DNA of 64,000 nucleotides. It comes from Roseiarcus sp963726105. GTDB taxonomy: Bacteria > Pseudomonadota > Alphaproteobacteria > Rhizobiales > Beijerinckiaceae. The position numbers and the translations under genes were made by a program. The stretch lies in NCBI GenBank assembly GCA_963726105.1, contig CAVSBJ010000012.1:434001-498000 (forward strand), given 5' to 3'. The notes under the pieces are model-generated. The model was not told where the DNA came from and made no database searches. It saw only the letters and a list, made by a program, of their open reading frames with translations. This document shows positions 22,790 to 31,550 of this stretch, piece by piece (within the stretch, counting starts at the first letter, position 1; the number at the start of each line of letters is the position of its first letter).

Positions 22790-23167
22790 ATGCAGTACCT
22801 GTTGATGATCCATTCGGACGAGAAAGCCATGCAGTCAGCCCCAAAGAACGCCGTTGCGAACATGTCCGCGGCCTACGGCGCCTATACCAACGCCATGAAG
22901 GAGGCCGGCGTCCATATCGGCGGCGAGCGGCTGCGGCCCAGCTCGACAGCGACCGTGGTGCGCACGAACAATGGCAAGACCTCGGTGCTGAACGGCCCCT
23001 ACGCCGAAATCAAGGAACAGCTCGGTGGCTATTACCTCATCGAGGCGCCCGATCTCGACGCAGCGATCGAATGGGCGGCCCGCTGCCCCGGCGCGCAATA
23101 TGGCGCCATGGAAGTGCGGCCGATCTGGCCGATGACGGAATATATGCTCGCTGACGCTCGTTCCTGA
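22790..23167 (+). CDS. YciI/DGPF-domain protein
   Basis: 125 residues of the YCII-related fold: MQYLLMIHSDE at the start, then VLNGPYAEIKEQLGGYY, in which NGPYAE matches the DGPFAE family signature, and AIEWAARCPGAQYGAMEVRPI at the end. These small alpha/beta proteins are frequently encoded next to ECF42 sigma factors, as here (the sigma gene follows within about 100-160 bases). Biochemical role unproven in most cases. The start has a good ribosome binding site (TAGGAGAAAG). Probably cotranscribed with and controlled by the sigma factor. Confidence 0.85.
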   Translation: MQYLLMIHSDEKAMQSAPKNAVANMSAAYGAYTNAMKEAGVHIGGERLRPSSTATVVRTNNGKTSVLNGPYAEIKEQLGGYYLIEAPDLDAAIEWAARCPGAQYGAMEVRPIWPMTEYMLADARS

Positions 23168-23330
23168 GGGCGATTGCCGCGTCTTGTGCGGAGCCTACTG
23201 ATCGGCTCCCTTTGCTCGCTGACGAGCCAACGAACGAAGCTGGTGTGGGAGCTCGCGAGTGCACCAGCCCTGCCCCCGAGACAGGCGCAGCCGAACTTGG
23301 GATGCGCCTGATCTCGTCATGCGATTGGAA

Positions 23331-24626
23331 ATGACCGAGCTGAAGACAAAACCACACCGGCCGCCGGACTCTCCGCATATGCCGGCCGCCCGCGACGCTG
23401 AGGCTCGCGCGGTGGCGGCCCGGGTGGCGCGCGAGAGCTACGGGAAGCTCGTCGCCTATCTCGCCGCGGCGTCGCGCGACGTGCCGGGCGCCGAAGACGC
23501 GCTCGCCGACGCCTTCGCGTCTGCGCTTGCCGTCTGGCCGAACCAGGGCGCGCCCTGGAACCCGGAAGGCTGGCTCGCGAAAGCGGCGCGGCGGCGCCTC
23601 ATCGACGCTGCGCGCAGGCGGCGCACCGCCGACCACGCGTCGGAAGCGGTCGCGTTGATCGACTCTGAATTGAAGGAGGCCGCCGACGCGCCGAACGGGA
23701 TTCCCGACCGGCGCCTCGCGCTCATGTTCGCCTGCGCTCATCCGGCAATCGAGGAGGCCATACGCGCGCCGTTGATGCTGCAGACGATCCTGGGATTGGA
23801 CGCGGCGGCGATTGCTTCGGCCTTTCTGGTTTCGCCGGCGGCGATGGGCCAGCGCCTCTCGCGCGCGAAGGCGAAAATTCGCCTTGCTGGCGTGCCGTTC
23901 AAGATCCCCGAACGCGAGGATTTGCCCGAGCGGCTCGGCGTGGCGCTGGAGGCGATCTACGCCGCCTTTTCGCATGGGTGGGCGGAAGCGTTCTCCGACG
24001 ATCCGCGCGGGCGCAACCTAGCCGAAGAGGCGATCTGGCTCGGCCGCGTCGTCGTCTCCCTCATTCCAAACGAGCCGGAGGCGATGGGGCTTTTGGCGCT
24101 GATGCTTTACGCGCATGCGCGCCGCGAGGCGCGACGCGACGGACAGGGGCGCTACGTTCCGCTGAGCGACCAAAAGGTGGAACGCTGGGACTGGTCCGCG
24201 ATCGAGGAGGCCGAGGGACTGCTGCATGCGGCGAGCGCGCTAGGCGCGCCGGGACGTTTTCAGCTCGAGGCCGCGGTTCAGTCTGCACACGCGGCTCGCC
24301 GCCTGACCGGGACCACCGACTGGGAGGCGATCACTGTTCTGTACGACGCGCTGTTCGCCCTGACCGCGTCCCCCGTCGTCGCCGTCAATCGGGCAGTGGC
24401 GATCGCGCATGCGCAGGGGCCGGCGGCGGGATTGGAGCTCTTGGAACAGGTGGGAGCCCAGGGCGGGCTCGCCGGATTCGAACCTTATTGGGTCGCGCGC
24501 GCCGACCTTTGCGCGAAACTGGGCGACGTCGTCGCAGCGCGGACCGCCTATGGCCTGGCGATCGGCCTCCAGACTGATCCGGCCGCGCGCGCCTTTCTCA
24601 TCGAGCGGATGGCCGCGCTGGCGTGA
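23331..24626 (+). CDS. ECF42-type RNA polymerase sigma factor with C-terminal TPR-like extension
   Basis: About 430 residues. Sigma region 2 (RESYGKLVAYLAAASRD, PGAEDALADAFASALAVWP), a linker, and region 4 (LMLQTILGLDAAAIASAFLV, AAMGQRLSRAKAKIR) are followed by a long helical extension of about 240 residues (NEPEAMGLLALMLYAHARREAR, VVAVNRAVAIAHAQGP). This architecture, with the DGPF-protein partner just upstream, is that of group ECF42. These act without an anti-sigma factor; the C-terminal part is thought to control activity. Start uncertain: ATG 23331 is used; ATG 23319 and GTG 23259 are in frame, the latter with a GGGAG site. Confidence 0.85.
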   Translation: MTELKTKPHRPPDSPHMPAARDAEARAVAARVARESYGKLVAYLAAASRDVPGAEDALADAFASALAVWPNQGAPWNPEGWLAKAARRRLIDAARRRRTADHASEAVALIDSELKEAADAPNGIPDRRLALMFACAHPAIEEAIRAPLMLQTILGLDAAAIASAFLVSPAAMGQRLSRAKAKIRLAGVPFKIPEREDLPERLGVALEAIYAAFSHGWAEAFSDDPRGRNLAEEAIWLGRVVVSLIPNEPEAMGLLALMLYAHARREARRDGQGRYVPLSDQKVERWDWSAIEEAEGLLHAASALGAPGRFQLEAAVQSAHAARRLTGTTDWEAITVLYDALFALTASPVVAVNRAVAIAHAQGPAAGLELLEQVGAQGGLAGFEPYWVARADLCAKLGDVVAARTAYGLAIGLQTDPAARAFLIERMAALA

Positions 24627-24643
24627 TCGATCGCCCTTTCGGT

Positions 24644-25170
24644 TCAGGCCACAAGCCGCCAGAGGCCCGGATAGGATTGAACGAAACCGTTGGGCGCGAT
24701 CTCGAGCAAGGCCCGATAAGGAACCGTCGGCGCCTCGTACCAGCAGGACGACGCACTGCGTCGCTCATATCTCTGCGGCAACTCCGTCAGCGAGGCGCGA
24801 TCCAGATCGAACCACACGACAGGAACCTCCGCGCATTGACCAGGCTTCAGCGCGAGGCGCGAAAGCTGCAAAACGTTGGTCGCTGGCGTGAAGTCGTAGT
24901 CAAGGTCGACCAGCTGCTCGAGCCCTTCGACCCGGGCGCCATTCAGGCGCCAGCCCGCTTCGTCGCGCCGGATCTCGTGCAGGACGGTTTGGTCGCCAAG
25001 AAAGCCGCTTATCATCCCCCCCTTGGCCTCCCAACGAGCGTCGACCTCACCTGATAGGCGACCGCTGCCGATCTGCCAGCGTGATCGAATGCGGCCGCTC
25101 CCCGAAGCAACCATCCTCCGTCGCTCGACTCGAGCAACGCGGCATCGCGGCCCGGTCGGTCAAGCCGCAT
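24644..25170 (-). pseudogene. Putative glycolipid-binding (DUF1089-like) protein, one frameshift
   Basis: The C-terminal 140 residues match the putative glycolipid-binding family: LDYDFTPATNVLQLSRLAL, PVVWFDLDRASLTELPQRYE, SYPGLWRL. The expected N terminus (MRLDRPGRDAALLE, WLLRGAAAFDHAGR, AAVAYQV) is present from ATG 25170 but in another frame; the frames meet near 25050 where CAGGTGAGGTCGAC would become in-frame if one G were added. So this is an intact-looking gene with a single base missing, either a recent mutation or a consensus error. It lies 17 bases downstream of the SDR gene on the same strand and is probably cotranscribed. Biochemical function unknown. Confidence 0.7.
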
Positions 25171-25187
25171 CCAAGCCGCGCATTCAC

Positions 25188-26183
25188 TCAACCTCGCGCT
25201 CCCGTAACCGGATAAGGTGCGCCCTCGAACCGTTCGGCATGGTAGCCCTTCACGCCGATCTGCCGGGCGAGCGGCCCGCGGATGTCGCCGGTCTCGCGCA
25301 TTCGTTCAACAATGGCGGCGAAGTCCCATTTTGGCCGCCACCCGAGATCTTGGCGCGCCAGCGCATTGTCGTAGACGCGGCCGATGCTCGGGATCATGCG
25401 CCAGCCGAGCCGCGCGTATTCATCTTCCCATCCCGGCGCACGCAGGCTAACGACCGCCGGCGCATCGACGCGCAGGCTGGCGCAATCCGCAGGCAGGAAC
25501 GGCGTCGTCGCGCTAACGATGTATTTCCCGAAGCCGATTGCGGACACTCGCTCGATCGCAAGGAGATGCGCGTCGACGACGTCCTCGATCGCGACGCGGC
25601 GGAACAGATATTCGTTCGCCTTCGCGTTGTCGTCGGGATAGGCCTTTCGCGCCGCCGGATCGTCGTCCTCTTCTGGAAAAAATCGCGAGGTCCTGAGCAC
25701 GATTGCCGCCAGTCCTTCGTTTCGGTGAAACAATTGGCACAGGTCCTCGGCCGCAGTCTTGGTCACCCCGTAGATGTTCTTCGCGACCGGCGCGACGCGC
25801 TCATCGATCCAGGCTGCCGGCTCACCCTCTGGGGGTATCAGAGCATCGCCAAACGTGCTTGTCGTTGACGTCATGACGAAGGCTCCCACGCGGGCACGCG
25901 CCGCCTCCTCGAGCAGGATCAGCGTGCCGCGAACATTGGTCTCGACAAAGTCCTCATGCGTATGGGTGGCGACGTGCGGCTTGTGCAGCGTCGCAGCGTG
26001 CAGCACCGCGTCAACGCCCCGCATGCTGCGCGCGACGAGGGCGCGGTCCGCGATCGACCCGGTCGCGTCAGTGAACAGCCCGGGAATAATGTCGAGGCCA
26101 AAAGCGGCGCGGCCGTTTGCGCGTAAAGTGCGCATGAGCGCTTCGCCCAGATGGCCTGAACTGCCGGTGACGAGCACGGTCAT
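25188..26183 (-). CDS. NAD-dependent epimerase/dehydratase (extended SDR)
   Basis: 331 residues with an N-terminal Rossmann motif GSSGHLG (residues 7-13), an Asp after the second strand (GLDIIPG), TSTTSTFG as the serine strand, and YGVTK (about residues 148-152) as the YxxxK catalytic pair. The C-terminal third carries the substrate lid (GWRMIPSIGRVYDNALARQDLGW). It resembles nucleotide-sugar epimerase/dehydratase-like proteins, but no substrate can be assigned. The gene for a glycolipid-binding-like protein follows 17 bases downstream on the same strand, suggesting a role in lipid or sugar modification. Confidence 0.85.
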   Translation of the reverse strand: MTVLVTGSSGHLGEALMRTLRANGRAAFGLDIIPGLFTDATGSIADRALVARSMRGVDAVLHAATLHKPHVATHTHEDFVETNVRGTLILLEEAARARVGAFVMTSTTSTFGDALIPPEGEPAAWIDERVAPVAKNIYGVTKTAAEDLCQLFHRNEGLAAIVLRTSRFFPEEDDDPAARKAYPDDNAKANEYLFRRVAIEDVVDAHLLAIERVSAIGFGKYIVSATTPFLPADCASLRVDAPAVVSLRAPGWEDEYARLGWRMIPSIGRVYDNALARQDLGWRPKWDFAAIVERMRETGDIRGPLARQIGVKGYHAERFEGAPYPVTGARG

Positions 26184-26494
26184 TCTTGCGCCAGCCCTGA
26201 TCTCGATCCCGGTGGTCTTTTAGGTCGAGGAGTGGGGCGCATCAAACGGAGTTTGCGGTGCTTGCGCCCACGATTTCGCGGTAAGATGCTACACACCCTC
26301 GGCCGCGCCGACGAAGCCGCCGCTTTGCGATCGCCATATGGGGTCGGGGACGTGACCTAGCTCATCCCGCTGCGGGCAACACCGACATGGTCTCTCATTG
26401 TGAGAGAACTCGGCATCGTTGCGCGGAAGGCTATAGGCTCGCCTCACCCGCTTGTCTTATCCTTACCCCTCGCCACCCTCGCATGGAGCCGTTG

Positions 26495-27502
26495 ATGTAT
26501 CGAAGCTTGTCTTTCGTGGCGGCCGCCATGATGACCCTTCTCGCGTCCGCGGCGGCGGCCGAGGTGCCGCTCACCGGGTTTTTCATCGCCCGGGAGACCT
26601 GCCCCGCGCTGCAATCGATCCGCAACGCCACAAACCCCGGCGAGGTCAAAACCGAGCCGGGCAAGTCTTACCGGATGATCGCGAAAAACAAACCGAACGC
26701 GTCGCACTATTTCATCGAGGTCGAGGGCGCCGACCCCGCGCGCCGCTGGGTGGCGGTCGATTGCGGCGAGTATGTCGTCTCCGCCGACGGGTCAAACCAG
26801 CCGCAGGAGACCACGACTGGCGAAGACGGGGACAACGACACACAGCGCGCCGCCTACGTCCTCTCGGTCAGTTGGCAGCCGGCTTTCTGCGAAACCAAGC
26901 GCGATAAACCGGAATGCGCAACCGAATCTCCTGACCACTTCGAAGCCACGCATTTCACCCTGCATGGCCTCTGGCCACAGCCGAGGCGCAACGCCTATTG
27001 CGACGTGCCGGCGGAAATCCGCCTCGCAGACAAGAATGGCGACTGGGATGAGCTCCCGGAGCCAAAACTGAGCGACGCAACACGACAGAAGCTGGATCAG
27101 GTGATGCCCGGCGCCCAGTCCAATCTCGACAGACACGAGTGGATTAAGCACGGGACGTGTTTCCATGCCGACTCGGCGGACGAATATTTCTCCCGGGCGA
27201 TCGCGCTCCTGGACCAGCTCAACGCGTCGAAGGCGCAAGGATTGTTTGCCTCCAACGTCGGCGGTGAAATCACCGGCAAAGCCATACGCGACGCGTTCGA
27301 CGAGAGTTTCGGCGAGGGAGCAGGCGACCGGGTTCGCGTCTCTTGCAAGCGCGTCCGCGGACGGAACCTCATCGTGGAGCTGACGATCGGTCTTGCAGGC
27401 GAAATCGGCGACGAGCCTTCGCTCGCCGATCTGATCGCAGGGTCTGCGGCGACCGATCCCGGCTGTCCCGGCGGCGCGGTCGATGCGGTGGGAACGCGCT
27501 GA
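26495..27502 (+). CDS. Secreted RNase T2 family ribonuclease
   Basis: 335 residues. A signal peptide (MYRSLSFVAAAMMTLLASAAAA) is followed by an N-terminal region of about 100 residues, then the T2 domain with both catalytic segments: FTLHGLWPQ (CAS I, His of LHG) and HEWIKHGTC (CAS II, His-Glu-x-x-Lys-His). Several Cys are spaced for disulfides (ETCPALQ, CETKRDKPEC, SCKRV). Expected in the periplasm or outside the cell, cleaving RNA through 2',3'-cyclic phosphates. ATG 26495 is preferred because the signal peptide begins there; ATG 26483 is in frame four codons earlier. It converges on the thioredoxin gene, with a hairpin between them. Confidence 0.9.
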   Translation: MYRSLSFVAAAMMTLLASAAAAEVPLTGFFIARETCPALQSIRNATNPGEVKTEPGKSYRMIAKNKPNASHYFIEVEGADPARRWVAVDCGEYVVSADGSNQPQETTTGEDGDNDTQRAAYVLSVSWQPAFCETKRDKPECATESPDHFEATHFTLHGLWPQPRRNAYCDVPAEIRLADKNGDWDELPEPKLSDATRQKLDQVMPGAQSNLDRHEWIKHGTCFHADSADEYFSRAIALLDQLNASKAQGLFASNVGGEITGKAIRDAFDESFGEGAGDRVRVSCKRVRGRNLIVELTIGLAGEIGDEPSLADLIAGSAATDPGCPGGAVDAVGTR

Positions 27503-27523
27503 ATCGACCGACGCCAGCGCGGT

Positions 27524-27542
27524 GGCGCCTCTCGCAGGCGCC
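27524..27542. terminator. Hairpin between convergent genes
   Basis: GGCGCCT-ctcgc-AGGCGCC, a perfect 7-bp stem in the 43-base gap between the RNase T2 stop and the thioredoxin stop. No T-tract; could act in both directions. Confidence 0.4.
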
Positions 27543-27545
27543 CGA

Positions 27546-27977
27546 TCAGTCGGTATGCGCCAGACCTCTGAGAAAATTGAGGTCGACCAGGCCGGAGTGC
27601 TGCCTGGCGACCTTGCCCTTTTCGAACGCGATCAAAGTCGGAATTCCGCGAATGCCGAAGCGCGCTGCAATCGCCGGCTCCTCGTCGACATTGACCTTGG
27701 CGAAGCGAGCGCGCGGCTCCAGTTCCTTGGCCGCCTTGTCGAAGATCGGCGCCATTGTACGGCAGGGCCCACACCAGGGCGCCCAGAAGTCGACGATCAG
27801 CGGCATATCGTTGCGCTCGACGTGCTTGTCGAACGTCTTCGCGGTCAGTGCGATCGGCTCACCGGTGAACAGGTTCGCCTTGCAGGCCCCGCACTTGGCC
27901 TCCGACGCGGGACGGTCTGACGGAACGCGGTTAACCGCCGAGCAATGGGGACAAACGACGTGGGTGGATTCAGTCAT
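27546..27977 (-). CDS. trxC: Thioredoxin 2 (zinc-ribbon thioredoxin)
   Basis: 143 residues. The N terminus has the two CxxC pairs (CPHC and CGAC, about residues 9-12 and 29-32) that bind zinc in TrxC, followed by a thioredoxin domain with the active site WAPWCGPC (about residues 63-70) and the cis-proline segment GIPTLI. Cytoplasmic dithiol-disulfide reductant, redox- and stress-linked. The start at 27977 is chosen because MTESTHVVCPHC is the usual TrxC beginning; upstream in-frame codons do not belong to the family. Confidence 0.93.
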   Translation of the reverse strand: MTESTHVVCPHCSAVNRVPSDRPASEAKCGACKANLFTGEPIALTAKTFDKHVERNDMPLIVDFWAPWCGPCRTMAPIFDKAAKELEPRARFAKVNVDEEPAIAARFGIRGIPTLIAFEKGKVARQHSGLVDLNFLRGLAHTD

Positions 27978-28206
27978 CGGGTTGCGCCCTCTCCATGGCG
28001 CTTGCCAATATTTGGCCCCAATCGGCGCGGTTTCAAGCGCCCGAAAATTGGTGGCCGCAGTGGTGATCACGAATTCGTGATCCGCCCTCGCGGTAACCTC
28101 ACCGGCCGGCCGACGTACAGGCTGCAGGAGCCCGAAAGGCTCCGTTGAATGGCGAGGCTGCCGCCACGCCGGGCTCTAACCTATTGTTTTGCAGGAGATT
28201 TCCTTG

Positions 28207-28488
28207 ATGAACGCCAGAACCGCCATCACCGCCGCCACCCTCGCCTGCTCTCTCGCCGCAGCGCTCGCCACGGTCGCCAAGGCGGGGCCCGCGCCCATGC
28301 AGCCCGGCGCCGACAAGTGCTATGGCGTCGCGCTCGCCGGAAAGAACGATTGCGCCGCCGGCGCCGGAACGAGCTGCGCCGGAACGTCGACCGTCGATTA
28401 CGATCCCGGCCACTGGAAGTACGTCGCCAAGGGCACTTGCGCAGCCATGAAGACCCCGAAAGGCCACGGTTCGCTGACCGCGATGTGA
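28207..28488 (+). CDS. DUF2282 bufferin-like precursor (orphan BufA1-type)
   Basis: 93 residues. A signal peptide (about residues 1-26, ending VAKAG) is followed by the DUF2282 core with four conserved Cys: KCYGVALAGKNDCAAGAG, SCAG and KGTCAAM. DUF2282 proteins are the precursors of bufferins, periplasmic copper-binding peptides whose Cys are modified by a DUF692 (MNIO) enzyme with a DUF2063 partner. Neither partner, nor a DoxX gene, is next to this one; it stands alone with its own ribosome binding site (CAGGAG) and a downstream hairpin. It may be modified by enzymes encoded elsewhere. Copper-response promoter not identified. Confidence 0.85.
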   Translation: MNARTAITAATLACSLAAALATVAKAGPAPMQPGADKCYGVALAGKNDCAAGAGTSCAGTSTVDYDPGHWKYVAKGTCAAMKTPKGHGSLTAM

Positions 28489-28560
28489 TTGAGCTCCCCT
28501 TCTCCTCACCCCCGACCCCTTTCCACAGGAGAGGGGGATTGCGCACCTCCTTTTAGCTTG

Positions 28561-28588
28561 CGGCCCTGCCTCGCGGTGGGGCCGTTTT
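28561..28588 (+). terminator. Probable Rho-independent terminator
   Basis: CGGCCC (28561-28566) and GGGCCG (28579-28584) form a stem followed by a TTTT tract. It lies 73 bases after the DUF2282 stop and just before the 3' end of the convergent acyl-CoA ligase gene. Confidence 0.5.
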
Positions 28589-28596
28589 CGCATCGA

Positions 28597-30310
28597 TCAC
28601 CCTTCCGGAAAATCCTCGATCCTGAATTCCGCCTCCGCGCGTTCGCCGCGCTCGGCGAGCGCGCTCTCCCGCAGGCGCAATTCGACGCGCCGGATCTTGC
28701 CGGACACGGTCTTCGGCAGTTCATAGAACTCAAGCCGGCGCACGAGCTTGTAGGACGAGAGGCGCCCGCGCATGTGCTTGAAGATCGCCGCCGCCGTCTC
28801 ACGATCCGGGGCGCAGCCTTGAGCGAGCGCGACATAGCCTTTGGCGATCGTGTGGCGCATCGGAATCGGGCGCCGGCACGACGGCCGCCTCTGCAATCGA
28901 CGGATGCTCGATCAGCACGCTTTCGAGTTCGAACGGGCTTAGGCGATAGTCGCTCGATTTGAACACGTCGTCGGCCCGGCCGATGAAGGTGATGGCGCCG
29001 TCGGCGTCGCGCGAGGCGACGTCGCCGGTCTTATAATACTCGCCCTCGATCGGCATGAGCTCACCATGCTCGTTCTGATAGCCGGACATGAGACCCACCG
29101 GGCGCGGGCGCAGCGGAAGCGCGATCTCACCCGTGTCGCTCTCGAGCCCGTCGGCGTCGAGGAGGGTGACGCGATAGCCCGGCAAGGGCCGTCCCATCGA
29201 GCCGGGAACGACCGGCTGTCCGGGCGAATTGCCGATCATCATCGTCGTCTCGGTCTGCCCGTAGGAATCGCGCAAGCTGAGGCCCCAGGCGCGTCGCACC
29301 TGCTCGATGATCTCCGGATTGACCGGCTCGCCCGCCGCGTTGACCTCGCGCAAGACGACCTTCCATTGCCTGAGATCATGCTGGATCAGCATGCGCCAAA
29401 CGGTGGGCGGGGCGCAGAACACCGTGACCTCGTGCTCGATCAGCGCGTCGAGCGCCGCGCGCGGCTCGAAGCGCAGAGCGAGCGCGACGATGGTCGCGCC
29501 GGCGTTCCAGGGGGCGAAAAAGCTCGACCAGGCGTGCTTCGCCCAGCCGGGAGAAGAGATGTTGAGATGGACGTCGCCGGGCCTGATCCCGAGCCCGTAC
29601 ATCGTCGAAAGGTGCCCGATCGGATAGGTGGCATGCGTGTGCACGACGAGCTTCGAGCGCGCCGTCGTGCCCGAGGTGAAATAGAGAAGCATCGGGTCGT
29701 CGGCTTTGGTCGGGCCGTCGGGGGTGAAGAACTGGGCGCCGAGCAGCGTGGCGTAACGCCGCCAGTCGGGCGGCGCCGGGCCGATCGCGATGCGCTGGAC
29801 GCCCTCCGCAAGGCCAGCGAATTTCTCCGCGTCGGCGCCATGCGCGATTAGAAACTTCGCTTGCCCCCTCTCGATCCGGTCAGCGATGTCGGCCTGGCCC
29901 AGCGTCGGCATCGCCGGGATCAGGACGAGGCCGAGCTTCATCGACGCGAGCATCGTCGCCCACAGTTCGGGAACGACACCCAGCATCATCAGGAGACGGT
30001 CGCCGCGCTTGGCGCCGAGCGCGCGCAGGCCGTTGGCGAGACGCGACAATTCCAGGCGGAGATCGGCGAAGGTCCGCGTCTCGACGCGCTCGCCGATGAC
30101 TTTGAGCGCGATTCTCTCGCCGTGCTCTCCGGTCGCGAGCTCGGCGTCGAACCAGTCGAGCGCCCAGTTGAACTCGTGCGGCCGCGGCCAGGAGAAGGCG
30201 GCGCGCGCGCCGTGATAGTCGTGCCCAAGCTCGAGCAGACGATCGCGCGCCTCGCGAAACGTTAGAGGCTCGGGTGGGGCGCGGGGCGAGGAGAAGGGGG
30301 AGAGGGACAT
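28597..30310 (-). pseudogene. AMP-dependent acyl-CoA synthetase/ligase, one frameshift near the C terminus
   Basis: The first 480 codons read well: the phosphate loop YFTSGTTARSKLVV, APPTVWRMLIQ, NAAGEPVNPEI, DSYGQTETT and YKTGDVASRD-GAITFIGRADDVFKSSDYR, the usual order of ANL ligases. Near 28865 the frame changes: PAPDSDAPHD continues as PMRHTIAKGYVALAQG in the next frame if one T is removed from GATTCCGATG. The second frame ends with the catalytic lysine motif LPKTVSGKIRRVELR and a stop at 28597. Full length would be about 570 residues, normal for medium-chain or acetyl-CoA synthetase-like enzymes. Substrate unknown. A single base decides whether the gene is broken. Confidence 0.82.
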
Positions 30311-30445
30311 GCGGCGATAGTGACTCCCCTTGACCTCTCTCGCAACGTCAACCAGGCCGGGCGAGCGACCCCACGCCGGAGACTGACCGCAACCTGCGCG
30401 CGAACTCGCTTCACATAAAAGCCAATAAGCGCCAGTCGATGCGCC

Positions 30446-30489
30446 TAAGCGCTAGTAAAAGTGCTGGCGTTTACTAGCGCTTATTTTTT
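30446..30489 (+). terminator. Strong orphan intrinsic terminator-like hairpin
   Basis: TAAGCGCTAGTAAA (30446-30459) and TTTACTAGCGCTTA (30470-30483) form a perfect 14-bp stem with a 10-base loop, followed by TTTTTT on the plus strand. No plus-strand gene lies upstream; the preceding gene reads the other way. It may end a small RNA or be a mobile repeat, and directly abuts the 27-bp dispersed repeat. Confidence 0.6.
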
Positions 30490-30516
30490 CGAATCGAGAC
30501 TTTTCAATGGGTTACG
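30490..30516 (+). repeat. 27-bp dispersed repeat, copy 2
   Basis: Identical to 17933-17959 and in the same orientation, here starting right after the T-tract of the orphan hairpin. Confidence 0.6.
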
Positions 30517-31019
30517 GCCGATTGGAGTAGGAGAAGTTCCCTCCTCGTCCAACTCGCGTTTGAGGTTGGGCCAAAACGCCGGAAATCCAGTTTTGCCGCC
30601 ATTTTCCTCTTCCCGCGCGGCCCGGGCGCAGAACGCCTTCGTGGTCGGATTCCTTAAGGCATAGGGTATACCATGAATTCTGTTTTTCGTAAACGATTTG
30701 CACGAACCGACGCCCCGTTCCCGAACGGCTCTCTTTTCCCGGTTCGCCCGGCGCGGCATTCACTTTCGCCTCGCGGAAGGTCAAAGGTCTACTCTGCGCG
30801 GGAAAGCGCGGGGGAACGGGAACATAGCCGTGATTCCGCGAGACGGGGCGACAAGACCGCCGACGCCTGGCCGAACAAAACTCCAGCAGGAAAGACGCGG
30901 CGGGCCCTCGCGCCGCAGAGGTCGATCGCCGGCGTGAGCCCGCAATGTGGGCGCCACGCCTTCAGGGTTTCGCGCGGGACTGGCGCGAATCGCGGACTAA
31001 CTCCACTCAGGGCGTCGGG
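30517..31019. other. No gene seen
   Basis: Open frames on both strands are Arg-rich and without family resemblance. The stretch separates the acyl-CoA ligase start from the 3' end of the dehydrogenase operon. Confidence 0.4.
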
Positions 31020-31457
31020 CTACTCGGCGCCAATGACATTGGCGATGAGGCGCAGCGAAACCATGGACATATCGTCCGTTCCGTGGATGTAGCCGACTCG
31101 AATGATCCCATTGATCGGGTGTTTGCCCGCCTTGGTGGCGTGCACGGGAACCTCGAAAACGAGCGTCTCGCCGTCCAATGTCGCGGGCACCATTTGGCGC
31201 TCGAACGCGACGCCGTCATCGAATGAGGACAGCTTGCTGACACGGTTCGTGTAGTGCTTGAGAATTCGGTAGCCGTCGTGGGGTGTGAGGACTGCGCGGA
31301 TCACCGCTGGCTCGCCGACCTTCGCGGTGACGTCGCTCACCTGGACGTCATAGGCAAGCAATTCTTCGGCGCCCGCCTGGGTGGGTGCGCTCGCAGCAAG
31401 TCCAGCCAGAACCAAACCGGAGAGCGCTGAGATCAGGGTCGCATGGGTGCGGGACAT
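31020..31457 (-). CDS. Exported beta-rich protein of the PQQ-dehydrogenase operon
   Basis: 145 residues. The signal peptide (MSRTHATLISALSGLVLAGL, cleaved near QAGA-EE) is followed by an all-beta domain: VQVSDVTAKVGEPAVIRAVL, YRILKHYTNRVSKLSSF, ETLVFEVPV, HPINGIIRVGYI. The pattern suggests an immunoglobulin-like sandwich, reminiscent of SoxZ/SoxY-type or MxaJ-neighbour accessory proteins, but I cannot assign a family. It lies 93 bases downstream of the dehydrogenase gene on the same strand, after a strong hairpin, and is likely a periplasmic partner or assembly factor. No Cys is present in the mature part. Confidence 0.7.
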   Translation of the reverse strand: MSRTHATLISALSGLVLAGLAASAPTQAGAEELLAYDVQVSDVTAKVGEPAVIRAVLTPHDGYRILKHYTNRVSKLSSFDDGVAFERQMVPATLDGETLVFEVPVHATKAGKHPINGIIRVGYIHGTDDMSMVSLRLIANVIGAE

Positions 31458-31497
31458 GAAGCATTTCCAAGGAAGAGAGCTGATGTCTGACAAGGGG

Positions 31498-31525
31498 GGC
31501 CAGCCGTCGGACCTGACGGCTGGCC
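31498..31525. promoter_or_regulatory. Intercistronic hairpin after the PQQ-dehydrogenase gene
   Basis: GGCCAGCCGTC-ggacct-GACGGCTGGCC, a perfect 11-bp stem. On the minus strand, the coding strand here, no U-tract follows; on the plus strand TTTGTTT follows. It probably stabilises the dehydrogenase transcript or lowers expression of the downstream gene. Confidence 0.5.
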
Positions 31526-31550
31526 TTTGTTTGAGACGACGTGGCGTCGA

